A DNA stretch of 64,000 bases from Pseudomonadota bacterium (GTDB lineage: Bacteria > Myxococcota_A > UBA9160 > SZUA-336): assembly GCA_003247575.1 (NCBI GenBank), contig QJZC01000023.1:1-64000 (forward strand), read 5' to 3'. This document shows positions 54,175 through 63,864 of this stretch, piece after piece. Position 1 is the stretch's first letter, and each line of letters opens with the position of its first letter. Position numbers and translations under genes: made by a program. Below the pieces are notes generated by a model that had not been told where the DNA came from, searched no databases, and saw only the letters and a list, made by a program, of their open reading frames with translations.

Positions 54175-56472
54175 ATGCGGCTCTCGATCACAAGCCTCGT
54201 GCTCGACCTATCGATGCGCTCGAAGCTGATGCTGCTCTTCATGGCGGTCGGGATCATTCCAACGATCGCTGTCACCTGGATTGCAGTTCAACGCGCCGGC
54301 GCATCACTCGAAGCGGCCAAGCAGTACGAGCGCCAGAACCTCGAGGCCCAGCTGGTCGCCCAACTGGTGGCCAATCGAGTAAACAAGAAGGCGGCCATCG
54401 ACGACTACTTTCGGCGTATCGAGGACCAGATCGTAACATTTTCGCAGAACCGAATGGTCATCGATGCCATGCGCGACTTCTCGCGCACCTTTGGACGCTA
54501 CGCCAATGAGTCCGGCGCCGTAGGGGGCAACACCGCAGATCTCGCCGCGAAACTTCGCACCTACTACAGCAAGGAGTTCAGTGAGGAGTACCGGAAGCAG
54601 AATCAAGGACGAGATCCGCAGGCCGAGCGCTACTTCGAACAGCTCGACGATCAGGCCATCCATCTGCAACATGCCTATATCCGAGCCAATCCCCACCCTC
54701 TCGGAAGCAAGGAGAAGCTCGACCGTGCGCCGACCCTCACGAGCTATGACCGCGTCCACGGAATCGTCCACCCGGTAATCCGCACATATCTCGAACGCTT
54801 CGGCTACTACGACATCTTTCTGGTCGATCACCAGACCGGCCGGATCCTGTACTCGGTGTTCAAGGAGCTCGACTTCGCCACCTCGCTCCTCGATGGGCCG
54901 TATCGAGACACCAACTTTGCCCAAGCCTTCCGAGAGGCCCGCAATCTCTCCAAGCCAGACTCGGTTCTGCTCGTCGACTTCGCACGCTACACACCCTCGT
55001 ACGAGGCTCCGGCGAGCTTCATTGCTTCTCCGATCTACGACGGCGACCAGCAGCTCGGGATTGCAATGTTCCAGATGCCCCTGGATCGCATCACCCAGGT
55101 GATGAGCCTCCGAGCGGGACTGGGCGAGTACGGCGAAACGTACCTGGTGGGCCCCGATGGACTCATGCGCTCGGACTCCTTCCGTGACCCCGAGAATCGA
55201 TCGGTGACAGCCTCGTTCCGGCAGCCAGAAACCGGACGGGCTTGGAACGAGGCCATACGCGCCGCGATCGAGGACGGCCAGACCGGCGAGACCACGATCG
55301 ACGGGTACCTCGGGGAACGGATTCTCAGCGCCTACGCTCCAGTAGACCTCGGACCCTTCCGATGGGCCATTCTCTCGGAGCGGCCCGAGTCCGACCTACT
55401 GGACTCCATCCAGGCCCTCGAGGAGCTCGATTCTCGCAGCCGGACCACCCTACTGCTCTCGAGCGCCAGCGCCGTAGCACTCGCCGCCCTTCTGATCTCC
55501 TTCGTCGCCGTTGCGGTCGCTCGACATCTGACAGATCCTCTGGCAGAGACCGTGGGTGTACTCGAGGTCTTGGCTGCGGGTGACCTGACGCGAAGCGTTC
55601 GCGTTCGCTCGAATGACGAGGCGGGCAAGATGGGTGCAGCCATGAATACGGCCATTTCGAGCATGAGTCGCACAGTGCGCGTTCTCGCACAAAGCGCAGA
55701 GCAGCTCGATCGCTCGGCGGGGGACATTCATGGCGTCAGCCAGGATATCAGCACCGCCGCCGACCAGACGTCGCGCCAGGCAGACGAAGCGTCGTCTGCA
55801 GCCGACGAGGTTCGCAACATCATGCAGACGATCGCTTCCGGGATCGATCAGATGGGAGCCAGCATTTCTGAGATCGCTCGGAGCGCGAGCGACTCCGCAC
55901 GCGTTGCGACTCTCGCCGTCGGAGAGACGCAGGCCGTAGCGAGTTCCGTTCGCAAATTCGGGGAGAGCAGCGCGGAAATCGGCAGCGTGGTCAACCTGAT
56001 CACCGAGGTTGCAGAGAAGACCAACCTGCTCGCTCTCAACGCTACGATTGAAGCGGCGCGAGCAGGAGACGCGGGAAAGGGCTTCGCAGTCGTTGCGAAT
56101 GAGGTCAAGGAGCTGGCCAAGGCCACCTCGAACGCGACCGAGGAGATCCGGAGCCGAATCGAAGCCATCCGCAGCGACAGCCAGGCGGCTGTGAGCTCGA
56201 TCGCCACCATCACGAAGGTGACCCACCAGATCAACGATATCGCGGGCAACATCGCCAGTGCGGTGGAGCAGCAGAGTGCAACCTGCAAGGAGCTCGGGCG
56301 AAACGTGACCGAAGCGGCGCGCGAGAGCACTGCGATTGCCAAGAGCATCGCAAGCGTGGCACAGGCGGCCGGGCACACTTCAGAGGGGGCAGCGGGTATG
56401 CGAAAATCCGCCGAGACTCTCTCGGAAATGGCCCAAGAGCTGACTGAATCCGTGTCGCGATTTCGCGTATAA
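54175..56472 (+). CDS. Methyl-accepting chemotaxis protein with a Cache-type sensor
   Basis: 765 residues. TM1 at about 16-37 ([20 protein letters not shown]); a large periplasmic sensor (about 60-420) with Cache-like segments [20 protein letters not shown] and [22 protein letters not shown]2 near 425-450; HAMP ([20 protein letters not shown]); and a signalling coiled coil whose tip reads [19 protein letters not shown] and [15 protein letters not shown]. It senses an unknown ligand and feeds a CheA/CheW system not found in this window. The ribosome site is weak; ATG 54214 is an alternative. Confidence 0.92.
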   Translation: MRLSITSLVLDLSMRSKLMLLFMAVGIIPTIAVTWIAVQRAGASLEAAKQYERQNLEAQLVAQLVANRVNKKAAIDDYFRRIEDQIVTFSQNRMVIDAMRDFSRTFGRYANESGAVGGNTADLAAKLRTYYSKEFSEEYRKQNQGRDPQAERYFEQLDDQAIHLQHAYIRANPHPLGSKEKLDRAPTLTSYDRVHGIVHPVIRTYLERFGYYDIFLVDHQTGRILYSVFKELDFATSLLDGPYRDTNFAQAFREARNLSKPDSVLLVDFARYTPSYEAPASFIASPIYDGDQQLGIAMFQMPLDRITQVMSLRAGLGEYGETYLVGPDGLMRSDSFRDPENRSVTASFRQPETGRAWNEAIRAAIEDGQTGETTIDGYLGERILSAYAPVDLGPFRWAILSERPESDLLDSIQALEELDSRSRTTLLLSSASAVALAALLISFVAVAVARHLTDPLAETVGVLEVLAAGDLTRSVRVRSNDEAGKMGAAMNTAISSMSRTVRVLAQSAEQLDRSAGDIHGVSQDISTAADQTSRQADEASSAADEVRNIMQTIASGIDQMGASISEIARSASDSARVATLAVGETQAVASSVRKFGESSAEIGSVVNLITEVAEKTNLLALNATIEAARAGDAGKGFAVVANEVKELAKATSNATEEIRSRIEAIRSDSQAAVSSIATITKVTHQINDIAGNIASAVEQQSATCKELGRNVTEAARESTAIAKSIASVAQAAGHTSEGAAGMRKSAETLSEMAQELTESVSRFRV

Positions 56473-56546
56473 CCGCAGCGCGTGAGGCGCGCTCCCGTCT
56501 CTCACAGAGGCACGCGTGCCCTAGACTCTGAGCGCCGGCCCTTGGA

Positions 56547-59500
56547 TCATACGGAATGCGCGCTCTCGACCGTCGCCTGCAGCGCGAGGATCCGCTGCTC
56601 GAGTCGCCGCATGCCAATCTCGCGCGCCGTAGCCAGGGCTTGACCCAACAGCTCGATCACCGTATCGAGCGACTTCGTCTCCGCGCGATGATAGAGCGCC
56701 CACGCATACGCGTACTCCGCCGAGGCAACGAATGGCCGGGCCCGCAGGCTCCGATTCGCCTGCAGAGCCTGCTCGAACTCTACCCAAGCGGCTTCGCGGT
56801 CTCCGCGCAGCACCGAAAGCATCGCGAGTGGCCGCGCCAGAGAGCCTGCGCAGTAAGAAGCCGCGGACATCGCCGTCCTCTCGGCGAACGGCTTCAGTAA
56901 GCCATAGATCTCGTCGGCGAATCGCGATTCACCGGCGAGAAACAAAGCTTCGGAACTGCTCGTCAAGGTGGCCGCCCAGAAGGCGTCCCGAGGCAGCGCC
57001 GCGAAGCCATCGGGCGCGACACGAGTCACCTCTTCCAGAGCCTCGTCTACGCGTCCGAGATCGGCGAGCGCCATCGCCAACCCTGCGCGCGAAGCATGCG
57101 AGAAGTTCGGATTCTGTGACAGCAAGAGCTGGATGACCGGCACGACCTCTTCGACTCTACCCTGTAGGTAGCGCAGACCGAACAGCTGAATCTGCACACC
57201 CGCGAGCACATTCCCGGCCTGCAACTTCTGGCACTCCGCCGCGACCTCGAGCGCACACGCTTCGACGTTGGCGAAGTCTCCTTGCATCAGGCGGACCGTG
57301 TTCTCGAACAGTCGCAGATGCTGCGCATGCACCAGAACGCGAGTATCGGCGGTGATCCTTCGCGCGGCTTCTGGAGCCGCTGCATCGGGCAGGGCCTGCT
57401 CCAGATTGACGCGAGCACCCTGCATTGCACGCTGCAGACCGTCGAGGTCTCCGATCTCGAGCAGATCCGACAGGCTCCGTTCACTACTCCAGATCTCGGC
57501 CCCGACGCCGAACGAGTCCTGGGCCTGACGCACCTTTCCCGCCAGCTCGAGCAATTCTCGGTCGATCGAGAGGCGCTCCTCGAGCGAGTCTGGCCCCCAG
57601 ATCGCGACGTGGCGATTGATCAGAGGCTGTACCATGGCGACCGGATCGCCCAACCGCCGAGCGAGTTCGACGGCTTCGAGACTACGCTCGAGCCGCCGCG
57701 GATCGTTCTGGACGTTGAAGGCCGCCGCTAGCCGGTCGAGCAGCTGTACGCGCAGTAGACTCGGCCCCTTGGGAAGTCCTTCGAGGGCCTCCTCGAGGAG
57801 GGGAATGGAAGACTCGGGAGAGGTCCGCGCCGTGTAGCGCGCTTCTTCCAGCTGCACGGCACCCTCCGCAAACAGCTCGCGGTCGACGAGGCGACGCGCC
57901 CGCTGCACGACCTGCCGAAAGGTCTCTTCGGCGTCCTTGTGCTGGCCCGCGCCGCGCTCCGCCAGTCCAAGCCCGTGGAGCAGCCTCACGATCCGCACCT
58001 CTTCCCCCGGCGTCAGCTGCTCCGTGATCTTGATCGCAGTGGAATAGTGCTCTGCGGCCTCGGGATACGCCAGAATCCGCAGCGAGAGCTCCGCCGCTTG
58101 CTGAGCGTACCCTGCGGCACGCTTCTGATCCTCGAAGAACGGGGACTGGGAGAAGTGATACGCGAGAGCAGCGAACGGGGCCTCCGAAGAGGTACCGTAG
58201 CTCGCTTCCAGCAAGGCCCCCGCTCTTCGATGCAAGCTCACACGATCGGGCGTGGAAACTCGGTCGTACGCCGCATCTCGAAGCAGGGCGTGCCGAAACT
58301 GATACTGCCCGACCGCCGCGCGGGACTCGGTCAGAATGTGCGCGGAATGTGCCTCGTCGAGCAGCTGCAGAAGCTTCTCGTCGCTCCCATCGCACAGCTG
58401 CGCGAGCTGATCGACCCGAAACTCGCGCCCCAGGACCGAAGCTCTCCCCAGAAGCTGCGCGCACTGCATCGAAAGCCGGTCCATCCGGCGCTCGAGTGTC
58501 GCGGCGATTCCCGTCGGGAGCCGCTGCCCCCGGACGGGTGGGCGATCGAGCTCGCCGGCCTCGTCGAGGAACCGAATCAACTCGATCGCAGCCAGCGGTA
58601 CACCTTCGCTGCGCTGCGCCAGCTGCGACACCCAGGCGGCCTGGACTTTCCGACCGACCACGGCTTCCACCAGGCGCCCGACGTCGAGCGGCTCCAAGGG
58701 TTCGAGCTCGAGCACCTTCACCTCGGCCCGCCCGACGATCTCGTCACACAGAGCCTTGGCCGGCTCGTCATCGCGTAGCTCGAAGCGACGAAACGCTGCC
58801 ACGATCAGCCAACGCCCCGAGGATCCGCGCTCGACAAACGACTGCAGCAACATCAACGACGATGGATCCGCCCACTGAACGTCCTCGAGCACCAAGATGA
58901 GAGGTTCCCGCTCCGACAGCCGTCGCACGAAATCGCGCAACGCCGAGAAGAACAGGAATCGATCCTCAGCTCCATCCAGGCGACGCCCCGGAGGGCGCTC
59001 CGGATAGCGCGCGGCCAGCTCTGGGAACACCTCACTCAGGAGTCCGACGCTCGACCCGAGGTCACGGTCGAGCGCAGCACGCGGGTGCTCGAGAAAGATC
59101 GGTCGCAGCAGCTCCCGCCACATCCAATACGGCGGAACCCCGCCTCGATGCGGAACGCGCCCCACCAGAACCCTCGCGCCGCGTCTGCGCGCGAGCCGAG
59201 CAAACTCCTCGATCAAGCGGGACTTTCCGATCCCAGCCGCCCCGCACACCCAAGCCAGCTGCGGAACGTCATGCGTCGCGGCCTCGAACAGCCGATCGAG
59301 CTTCGAGAGCTCGGAGAGCCGCCCAACGAACGGATGCAAGAGGCCGCTCTGCGCGCTTGCCGCTCCCGCCTTGGGAGTTGGCTCCGACGCCGGATGCGAG
59401 CTCGCTGCAACCGCCAGCAACGGCGCGACGAAGCGATAGCCGTGCCGTTGCACCGTGCGAATCACCTGCTGCTGGCGCCCGTCGTCCCCGACCGCCTTGC

Positions 59501-59747
59501 GGGCCGCCCAGACGCTTCGCGTCAACACACCTTCGCTCAGGGTCTCGCCGGGCCAGAGCGCCTCGAACAGCTCTCGCTTGGAGACGACGCGATTCGAGTG
59601 ACGGGCAAGATAGGCGAGCACGTCGTAGACCTTGGGTTCGATTGCCACCGCACGCCCCGACCGCTTGAGCTCCCTGCGCGACGCGTCGAGCTGAAAGACT
59701 CCGAATTCATAGGTCGCATCCGCGGCGGCGGGATTGGATGAACGCAC
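56547..59747 (-). CDS. Winged-helix (OmpR-type) / AAA_16 / TPR regulator
   Basis: 1,066 residues from GTG 59747, with AGGAGG 8 nt upstream; a GTG three codons earlier overlaps that site. The N-terminal 100 residues are an OmpR/PhoB-type winged helix as in CadC (LKRSGRAVAIEPKVYDVLAY, GVLTRSVWAARKAVGDD, QVIRTVQRHGYRFVAPLL). The AAA_16 domain follows from about residue 140: Walker A CGAAGIGKS and Walker B LILVLEDVQWADPSS, with RHALLRDAAYDRVSTP near 500. The remaining 550 residues are TPR-like helices. It is a STAND-type transcription regulator of unknown stimulus, distinct from copies A-D because DNA binding replaces the kinase-like domain. Confidence 0.88.
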   Translation of the reverse strand: MRSSNPAAADATYEFGVFQLDASRRELKRSGRAVAIEPKVYDVLAYLARHSNRVVSKRELFEALWPGETLSEGVLTRSVWAARKAVGDDGRQQQVIRTVQRHGYRFVAPLLAVAASSHPASEPTPKAGAASAQSGLLHPFVGRLSELSKLDRLFEAATHDVPQLAWVCGAAGIGKSRLIEEFARLARRRGARVLVGRVPHRGGVPPYWMWRELLRPIFLEHPRAALDRDLGSSVGLLSEVFPELAARYPERPPGRRLDGAEDRFLFFSALRDFVRRLSEREPLILVLEDVQWADPSSLMLLQSFVERGSSGRWLIVAAFRRFELRDDEPAKALCDEIVGRAEVKVLELEPLEPLDVGRLVEAVVGRKVQAAWVSQLAQRSEGVPLAAIELIRFLDEAGELDRPPVRGQRLPTGIAATLERRMDRLSMQCAQLLGRASVLGREFRVDQLAQLCDGSDEKLLQLLDEAHSAHILTESRAAVGQYQFRHALLRDAAYDRVSTPDRVSLHRRAGALLEASYGTSSEAPFAALAYHFSQSPFFEDQKRAAGYAQQAAELSLRILAYPEAAEHYSTAIKITEQLTPGEEVRIVRLLHGLGLAERGAGQHKDAEETFRQVVQRARRLVDRELFAEGAVQLEEARYTARTSPESSIPLLEEALEGLPKGPSLLRVQLLDRLAAAFNVQNDPRRLERSLEAVELARRLGDPVAMVQPLINRHVAIWGPDSLEERLSIDRELLELAGKVRQAQDSFGVGAEIWSSERSLSDLLEIGDLDGLQRAMQGARVNLEQALPDAAAPEAARRITADTRVLVHAQHLRLFENTVRLMQGDFANVEACALEVAAECQKLQAGNVLAGVQIQLFGLRYLQGRVEEVVPVIQLLLSQNPNFSHASRAGLAMALADLGRVDEALEEVTRVAPDGFAALPRDAFWAATLTSSSEALFLAGESRFADEIYGLLKPFAERTAMSAASYCAGSLARPLAMLSVLRGDREAAWVEFEQALQANRSLRARPFVASAEYAYAWALYHRAETKSLDTVIELLGQALATAREIGMRRLEQRILALQATVESAHSV

Positions 59748-59756
59748 GAAATGCAC

Positions 59757-60144
59757 CTCCTCGGCTAGAGACCGACGTCAGCACGAGGTAGCCGAGGCAC
59801 GGCCGAACAGACGCGTCGTCCGATCCCGCCAGGCGCCCCCGGACCCCCTCCAGCTCGTGTTGACTATCACATCCAGGGACGCCAGTCACACCCGGGGGCA
59901 GCGCGATCCAGGCTCCGTCCGAATGCAGTCGAGGCTCGCTCGGGCTCGCGCCGCTGTCTCCGCCGGAACGGAGACCTTCCCTGTCCTCAGCGTCGGTCTT
60001 TCGGCAATCAGGCCGCACAATTTCGAACAATCGCACGCCCGCCCAGGCCGAAGTCCCGACGCGTCCCTGAGCACCATGTTCGGGCGGGCACGGTACGCGC
60101 AGTTGATGCTCGAACATCACATCCCGTGATGCTAGGATGTCGAG
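59757..60144. other. Non-coding gap, nothing recognised
   Basis: About 390 bp between the divergent regulator and the VapB gene. Overlapping frames on both strands have no motifs or ribosome sites. It probably holds both promoters. Confidence 0.4.
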
Positions 60145-60402
60145 GTGCGAACTACCCTCAGAATCGACGACGAGTTGCTGGACGAGCTCAAGGAGCGCGC
60201 CCGCGCCGAGGGAATCTCACTCGCGGAGTTAGCAAACCAGGTTCTCCGCGCGGGCCTTCGAGCGAAGCGACCCAGTCGCAAGCGCGTTCGGATTCCAGTG
60301 GTCGATATGGGGCCACCGAAGCTGGATCTCGATCGGGCCCTACAAATCGCGGACGACCTCGAGAATGAAGAGATCCTTCGCAAACTCGCCCTGCGCAAGT
60401 GA
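60145..60402 (+). CDS. vapB: VapB-like ribbon-helix-helix antitoxin
   Basis: 85 residues starting with GTG. The N-terminal MRTTLRIDDELLDELKERAR and SLAELANQVLRAGLRAKR form a ribbon-helix-helix DNA-binding unit. The C-terminus (DMGPPKLDLDRALQIADDLE) is the toxin-binding tail. Its stop overlaps the start of the PIN-domain gene (GTGA), the usual toxin-antitoxin coupling. It should neutralise and autoregulate VapC. Confidence 0.8.
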   Translation: MRTTLRIDDELLDELKERARAEGISLAELANQVLRAGLRAKRPSRKRVRIPVVDMGPPKLDLDRALQIADDLENEEILRKLALRK

Positions 60403-60817
60403 GAATTCTTGACGCCAACATTCTACTTCACGCCTACAACGTGTCCGCGCCTTTGCATACGCAGACGCGCCGTTGGCTCGAGGACGCACTTTCGGATGAT
60501 GAGGCTATTGGGCTTCCTTGGGTCGTCATCCTCGCCTTCCTGAGGATATCGACCAACCCTAGGGCGCTTCCTCGACCTCTCTCCGTCGAGGACACATGCA
60601 GGATAGTAGACAAACTCGTGAACTATCCCCCGGTCAGAATGGTTACCCCAGGGCCCGAACACTGGCTTCACATGCGCCGACTGATCTCGAAGCTGGGGCT
60701 CTGACGACAGATATCCACCTCGCAGCACTCGCGATCGCGCATGGCGCAACACTGATCAGCTATGACAACGACTTCGCACGCTTCGAGCACCTGCACTGGG
60801 AACGTCCCGAGTCATGA
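60399..60817 (+). pseudogene. vapC: VapC-like PIN toxin, frameshifted
   Basis: The first frame (60399-60704) reads MRILDANILLHAYNVSAPLH, LPWVVILAFLRISTNPRALP and HWLHMRRLISKLGL, then stops. The next part of a PIN domain continues at once in another frame: ALTTDIHLAALAIAHGATLI, SYDNDFARFEHLHWER, ending at 60817. The shift lies near 60690-60705. The late catalytic acidic residues (TDIH, YDNDF) are separated from the start, so the toxin is probably inactive. The early Asp5 of LDAN remains. Confidence 0.8.
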
Positions 60818-60861
60818 GCGGGCCCCCGCGAGCGGCCCGGCATGAATTCGCGCCGGATCCA

Positions 60862-61752
60862 TCATCGCCACGTAGTGGTAAGCTGCTCTGCTAGAGCGCA
60901 AGAAGCCGGACTCAGGTAGCCGTGACGCCGATGCACCAGACAGACGGGAATCCGCGTCGCGATGCTCGGTGCGCGCAGGACTTTGAGTGTCCCGTCCGCG
61001 ATCTCGTCCGCCACCCCACTTCGGGGCAGGAGGGCAATGCCAAAGCCGGCTTCGACGAGCCTCTTCTGCGCGGAGAGGCTGTCGACCTCCATCACCTCGG
61101 TCTCGCGCAGACCAGCCTTCGCCAACTGTCTTCGCAGTAGACGGCCAAAGTCCTCCTTGGATGCCCGAGGTGGGAATCCGATCCAACGTTCACAGCCCCA
61201 GCGGCTGCCCTTGCGCACCGCTCGTGGAGCCACGTGATCGGCTGCAGCCACCACGACCATGGGCTCTCGACCAATGCACCGACAGGCGAGCTCCGGATGC
61301 TCGTCGACCTCGTAGCGCAGCCCCAGGGTGACCTCGCCTCGCCGCACGAGATGGCTCACGCCTTCGCTGGTCGTGGTCCGTACATGCAGACGGGGCCGAC
61401 CCGGGCGCTCCGAGAAGGCACGTAGCGCGTCGGCCAAACCGCGGTTGACCACGGTGCCGACCACGGCCAACGATGCGCTGCCAGCACCTGGCTCGAGCTG
61501 CTCGAGTACGGCCTCACGACCATCGCGAATGGCTGCCAGCATGGCTTCCGCGTGCGGCAGGAACGCGTGGCCCAGATCGGTGAGCCGCACGGCACCGGGA
61601 AGGCGCTCGAACAGCGGAGCCCCGAGCTCATGCTCGAGCAGGCCCAATCTCCGGCTGATCGCAGGCTGAGAGCGGTGGAGCCGCGATGCGGCCCGCGTGA
61701 AGCCGCCCGCCTGGGCGACTGCGAGAAAGGCCTCGATCTGCTCGATGTCCAT
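60862..61752 (-). CDS. LysR-type transcriptional regulator
   Basis: 296 residues from ATG 61752 (MDIEQIEAFLAVAQAGGFTR). The winged HTH continues AASRLHRSQPAISRRLGLLE. The effector domain runs from about ASLAVVGTVVNRGLADAL to the C-terminus, with GFGIALLPRSGVADEIADGT typical of the LysR substrate-binding part. It is divergent from the EthD gene, with 183 bp between, and is its probable regulator. Confidence 0.85.
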   Translation of the reverse strand: MDIEQIEAFLAVAQAGGFTRAASRLHRSQPAISRRLGLLEHELGAPLFERLPGAVRLTDLGHAFLPHAEAMLAAIRDGREAVLEQLEPGAGSASLAVVGTVVNRGLADALRAFSERPGRPRLHVRTTTSEGVSHLVRRGEVTLGLRYEVDEHPELACRCIGREPMVVVAAADHVAPRAVRKGSRWGCERWIGFPPRASKEDFGRLLRRQLAKAGLRETEVMEVDSLSAQKRLVEAGFGIALLPRSGVADEIADGTLKVLRAPSIATRIPVCLVHRRHGYLSPASCALAEQLTTTWR

Positions 61753-61935
61753 GCCATGCATATATCGAATGGCTTCGATCGCGACAATGCATTCGACTTT
61801 GGTACCCGGTGACCCTAGATTGCGCGAAGGCAGTGAGAACTCCAACTCTCTTCTTCACAGTTTCGTGTAGTGCGCCCAGGCACCCGAGTAATGCCGCCTT
61901 GGGCCGAACCCGCTGCACGAGCCCGGAGGTAGGCC
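61753..61935. promoter_or_regulatory. Divergent promoter region of LysR and EthD genes
   Basis: 183 bp. TCGAA (61765-61769) and TTCGA (61774-61778) form a small inverted repeat 13 bp before the LysR start, and an ATGCAT pair surrounds the area. A LysR site is expected here; no confident -35/-10 was fixed. Confidence 0.3.
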
Positions 61936-62256
61936 ATGCCGGCGAAGCTGGTCGTCTTGTATCCGCATCCTCGCGAACCCGAGGCATTCGAACGCCAATA
62001 CGTCGAGGAGCATCTCCCGCTCATGCGCGAGATCGTTGGACCTGACACACCGCTCCCGACCTACAAGACCGTGAGCGGGCCGAAACGATCAGCGGCGTAC
62101 TACCGAGTGGCGGAGATCCACTTTCCGAGCATGGAGGCGCTGACCCGTTTCATCCAGCGTTCGGAACGTCTCGAGGAAGGTCGGAGGTCATCGAACGCGC
62201 TGTCCACAGGCGGCACACCGATCGTACTGATGTGCGAGCGACAGCCCGAGATCTGA
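61936..62256 (+). CDS. EthD-family protein
   Basis: 106 residues with GGAGGTAGGCC before the ATG. The ferredoxin-like-fold EthD signature is KLVVLYPHPREPEAFERQYV and EEHLPLMREIV, followed by YYRVAEIHFPSMEALTRFIQ. EthD-type proteins accompany degradation of ethers or polyketide-like compounds, acting as small enzymes or chaperones. The divergent LysR gene is its likely controller. A 186-bp gap with nothing visible follows. Confidence 0.8.
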   Translation: MPAKLVVLYPHPREPEAFERQYVEEHLPLMREIVGPDTPLPTYKTVSGPKRSAAYYRVAEIHFPSMEALTRFIQRSERLEEGRRSSNALSTGGTPIVLMCERQPEI

Positions 62257-62442
62257 CGGCTGCTAGGAGTCGCCCCAGATCCTTGGTTCGTAGATCGGAG
62301 CTCGGAGATCACTTCTGCAATGGAAATGGCCGCGCGTCGCCAGCGGGGGCAGTCGAAGAACCGGGGCGGTCCCCAGACTTGGGAGCCGCCCCGATCGATC
62401 AAATGCGGAAATCTTTCGTCGATCTCGCAATCCGGCCTACCG

Positions 62443-62844
62443 CTACTGCTCCGGATGCACGGGAACGTCTTCTACCTTCTCGGCGCCGAGGCTCCACCCG
62501 CCTCTTCCTTCCCACTTGTCATTGATCGCGAAGTGAGCCGTGAAGGGGACTGCATAGGATCCGATCGCCGGCGGTGGAAGCGTGACGATTCCCGTTCCCT
62601 TGAGAGCCACGACCTTGGTGTAGTCTCCGAATCCCGTCGCCTGGACCTTTCCGGTGATGTCACCGATCTTGATCTCGTTCTCCGGCGCTTCGACGGCCTG
62701 CACCTGCGTCGCATGTCCCGTGACGTCGCCCGTCACCGCGTTGACCAAGAGAGTGAAGTTCAGGATCGGCGCCCCTGGGACACCCTCGTTGCCAGCGGAT
62801 CCATTGACCATGTAAAGGCCCATCTTCCCAATATTCTCTTGCAT
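62443..62844 (-). CDS. DUF1842 domain protein
   Basis: 133 residues from ATG 62844 (AAGGA upstream). It reads KMGLYMVNGSAGNEGVPGAP, then FTLLVNAVTGDVTGHATQVQ and KVQATGFGDYTKVVALKGTG, ending SLGAEKVEDVPVHPEQ. This fits the DUF1842 pattern of a small beta-sandwich protein, function unknown. No signal peptide. It has no obvious operon partner. Confidence 0.65.
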   Translation of the reverse strand: MQENIGKMGLYMVNGSAGNEGVPGAPILNFTLLVNAVTGDVTGHATQVQAVEAPENEIKIGDITGKVQATGFGDYTKVVALKGTGIVTLPPPAIGSYAVPFTAHFAINDKWEGRGGWSLGAEKVEDVPVHPEQ

Positions 62845-63095
62845 CGTCCTCATCCTTTCCAAAAGGCGACGGCAGCATTCCAGGTGAACCGCCTCACCGT
62901 GGAATCCGCAGGGCAAGGTCGTTTCGCCCCGAATACGACCCCTCACACTTCGCGTCCCCGCATGCTGCCGACCATCGCTTCTATCGGCAGTGAGCCGCTG
63001 AGAATGACCCCGGTCCTCATGCTGCGATTACAGCTTCCCACTGCGCGCGCCTACCGATCACAATGGAAGCAGAGTTCAATCGAAGGCAGCGATAG

Positions 63096-63581
63096 GTGGA
63101 TAGCCACACTGAGCTAGTGCCTAGACGGAGATGCCCCAGTGCAGAAAGCAACGTCTTCGATCAAGCGCGGAGGGTCCGCGAGCCGGGATTCCAGCAGCCG
63201 GCGGTCGCGATGCTGGTGGCATTCGGAGCGTGGCCCGTCGGCTCCGCGTTCCACTGGTTCAGATTCCCCGTCGCCACGTCGGTGATGTCGGCCCAAGGAG
63301 ACGCGACCGTTCTCGCCCGGGCAGAACGGCTTGCGCTGGAGCTTCGCGCGTCCGCAGTCCCGACTACGGCACTGCTCGCCATGCCGCAACCGCTGGGAGG
63401 CCTGATCGCTCGGGAGCTGGCGCTCGTCATGGGCTGGGAGCTCGCAGGCTGGGACATCGATACACTCGCCGACGGCTCCGAGTTGTACAGCCTGACCGAG
63501 GAGGCGATGGCCGAGGCCGATGCATCCAGACCTCCGACACGGGCGACGGGCTTTCCGCGCAGACGACTCCAGCGGCGGTGA
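63096..63581 (+). CDS. Unrecognised ORF
   Basis: 161 residues from GTG 63096; an ATG near 63210 is a plausible later start. The third-position GC is high through ARAERLALELRASAVPTTAL, LGGLIARELALVMGWELAGW and DTLADGSELYSLTEEAMAEA, suggesting a real coding frame. No family was recognised. The C-terminus is basic and low-complexity. Downstream DNA to 63757 keeps an overlapping open frame with no similarity. It may be a degraded gene. Confidence 0.35.
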   Translation: MDSHTELVPRRRCPSAESNVFDQARRVREPGFQQPAVAMLVAFGAWPVGSAFHWFRFPVATSVMSAQGDATVLARAERLALELRASAVPTTALLAMPQPLGGLIARELALVMGWELAGWDIDTLADGSELYSLTEEAMAEADASRPPTRATGFPRRRLQRR

Positions 63582-63864
63582 TGCCCCTCTCGCAGCGCGC
63601 AGCGCTTACGAGCGTGAACATGCGCACCATCTGGCGTTTTCACGGACCCAAGATCGCAAGACAGACACGGTATCTGGCGGACGCGCTGCTCAGCGCTGCC
63701 ACGCGGCAAGGACTACCGGCGGACCGCCTGCGGGTGCTGCGCGAACGACTTCCCTGACGCACCCATCACTTCGACGCGTGTCTTTGGCGTAGAATGTCTC
63801 GGTCGCTGAGACACTCGATGCCGACGCGTTTCGCCGCGCCTGCCAACTCAGGGAGGCACATCAC

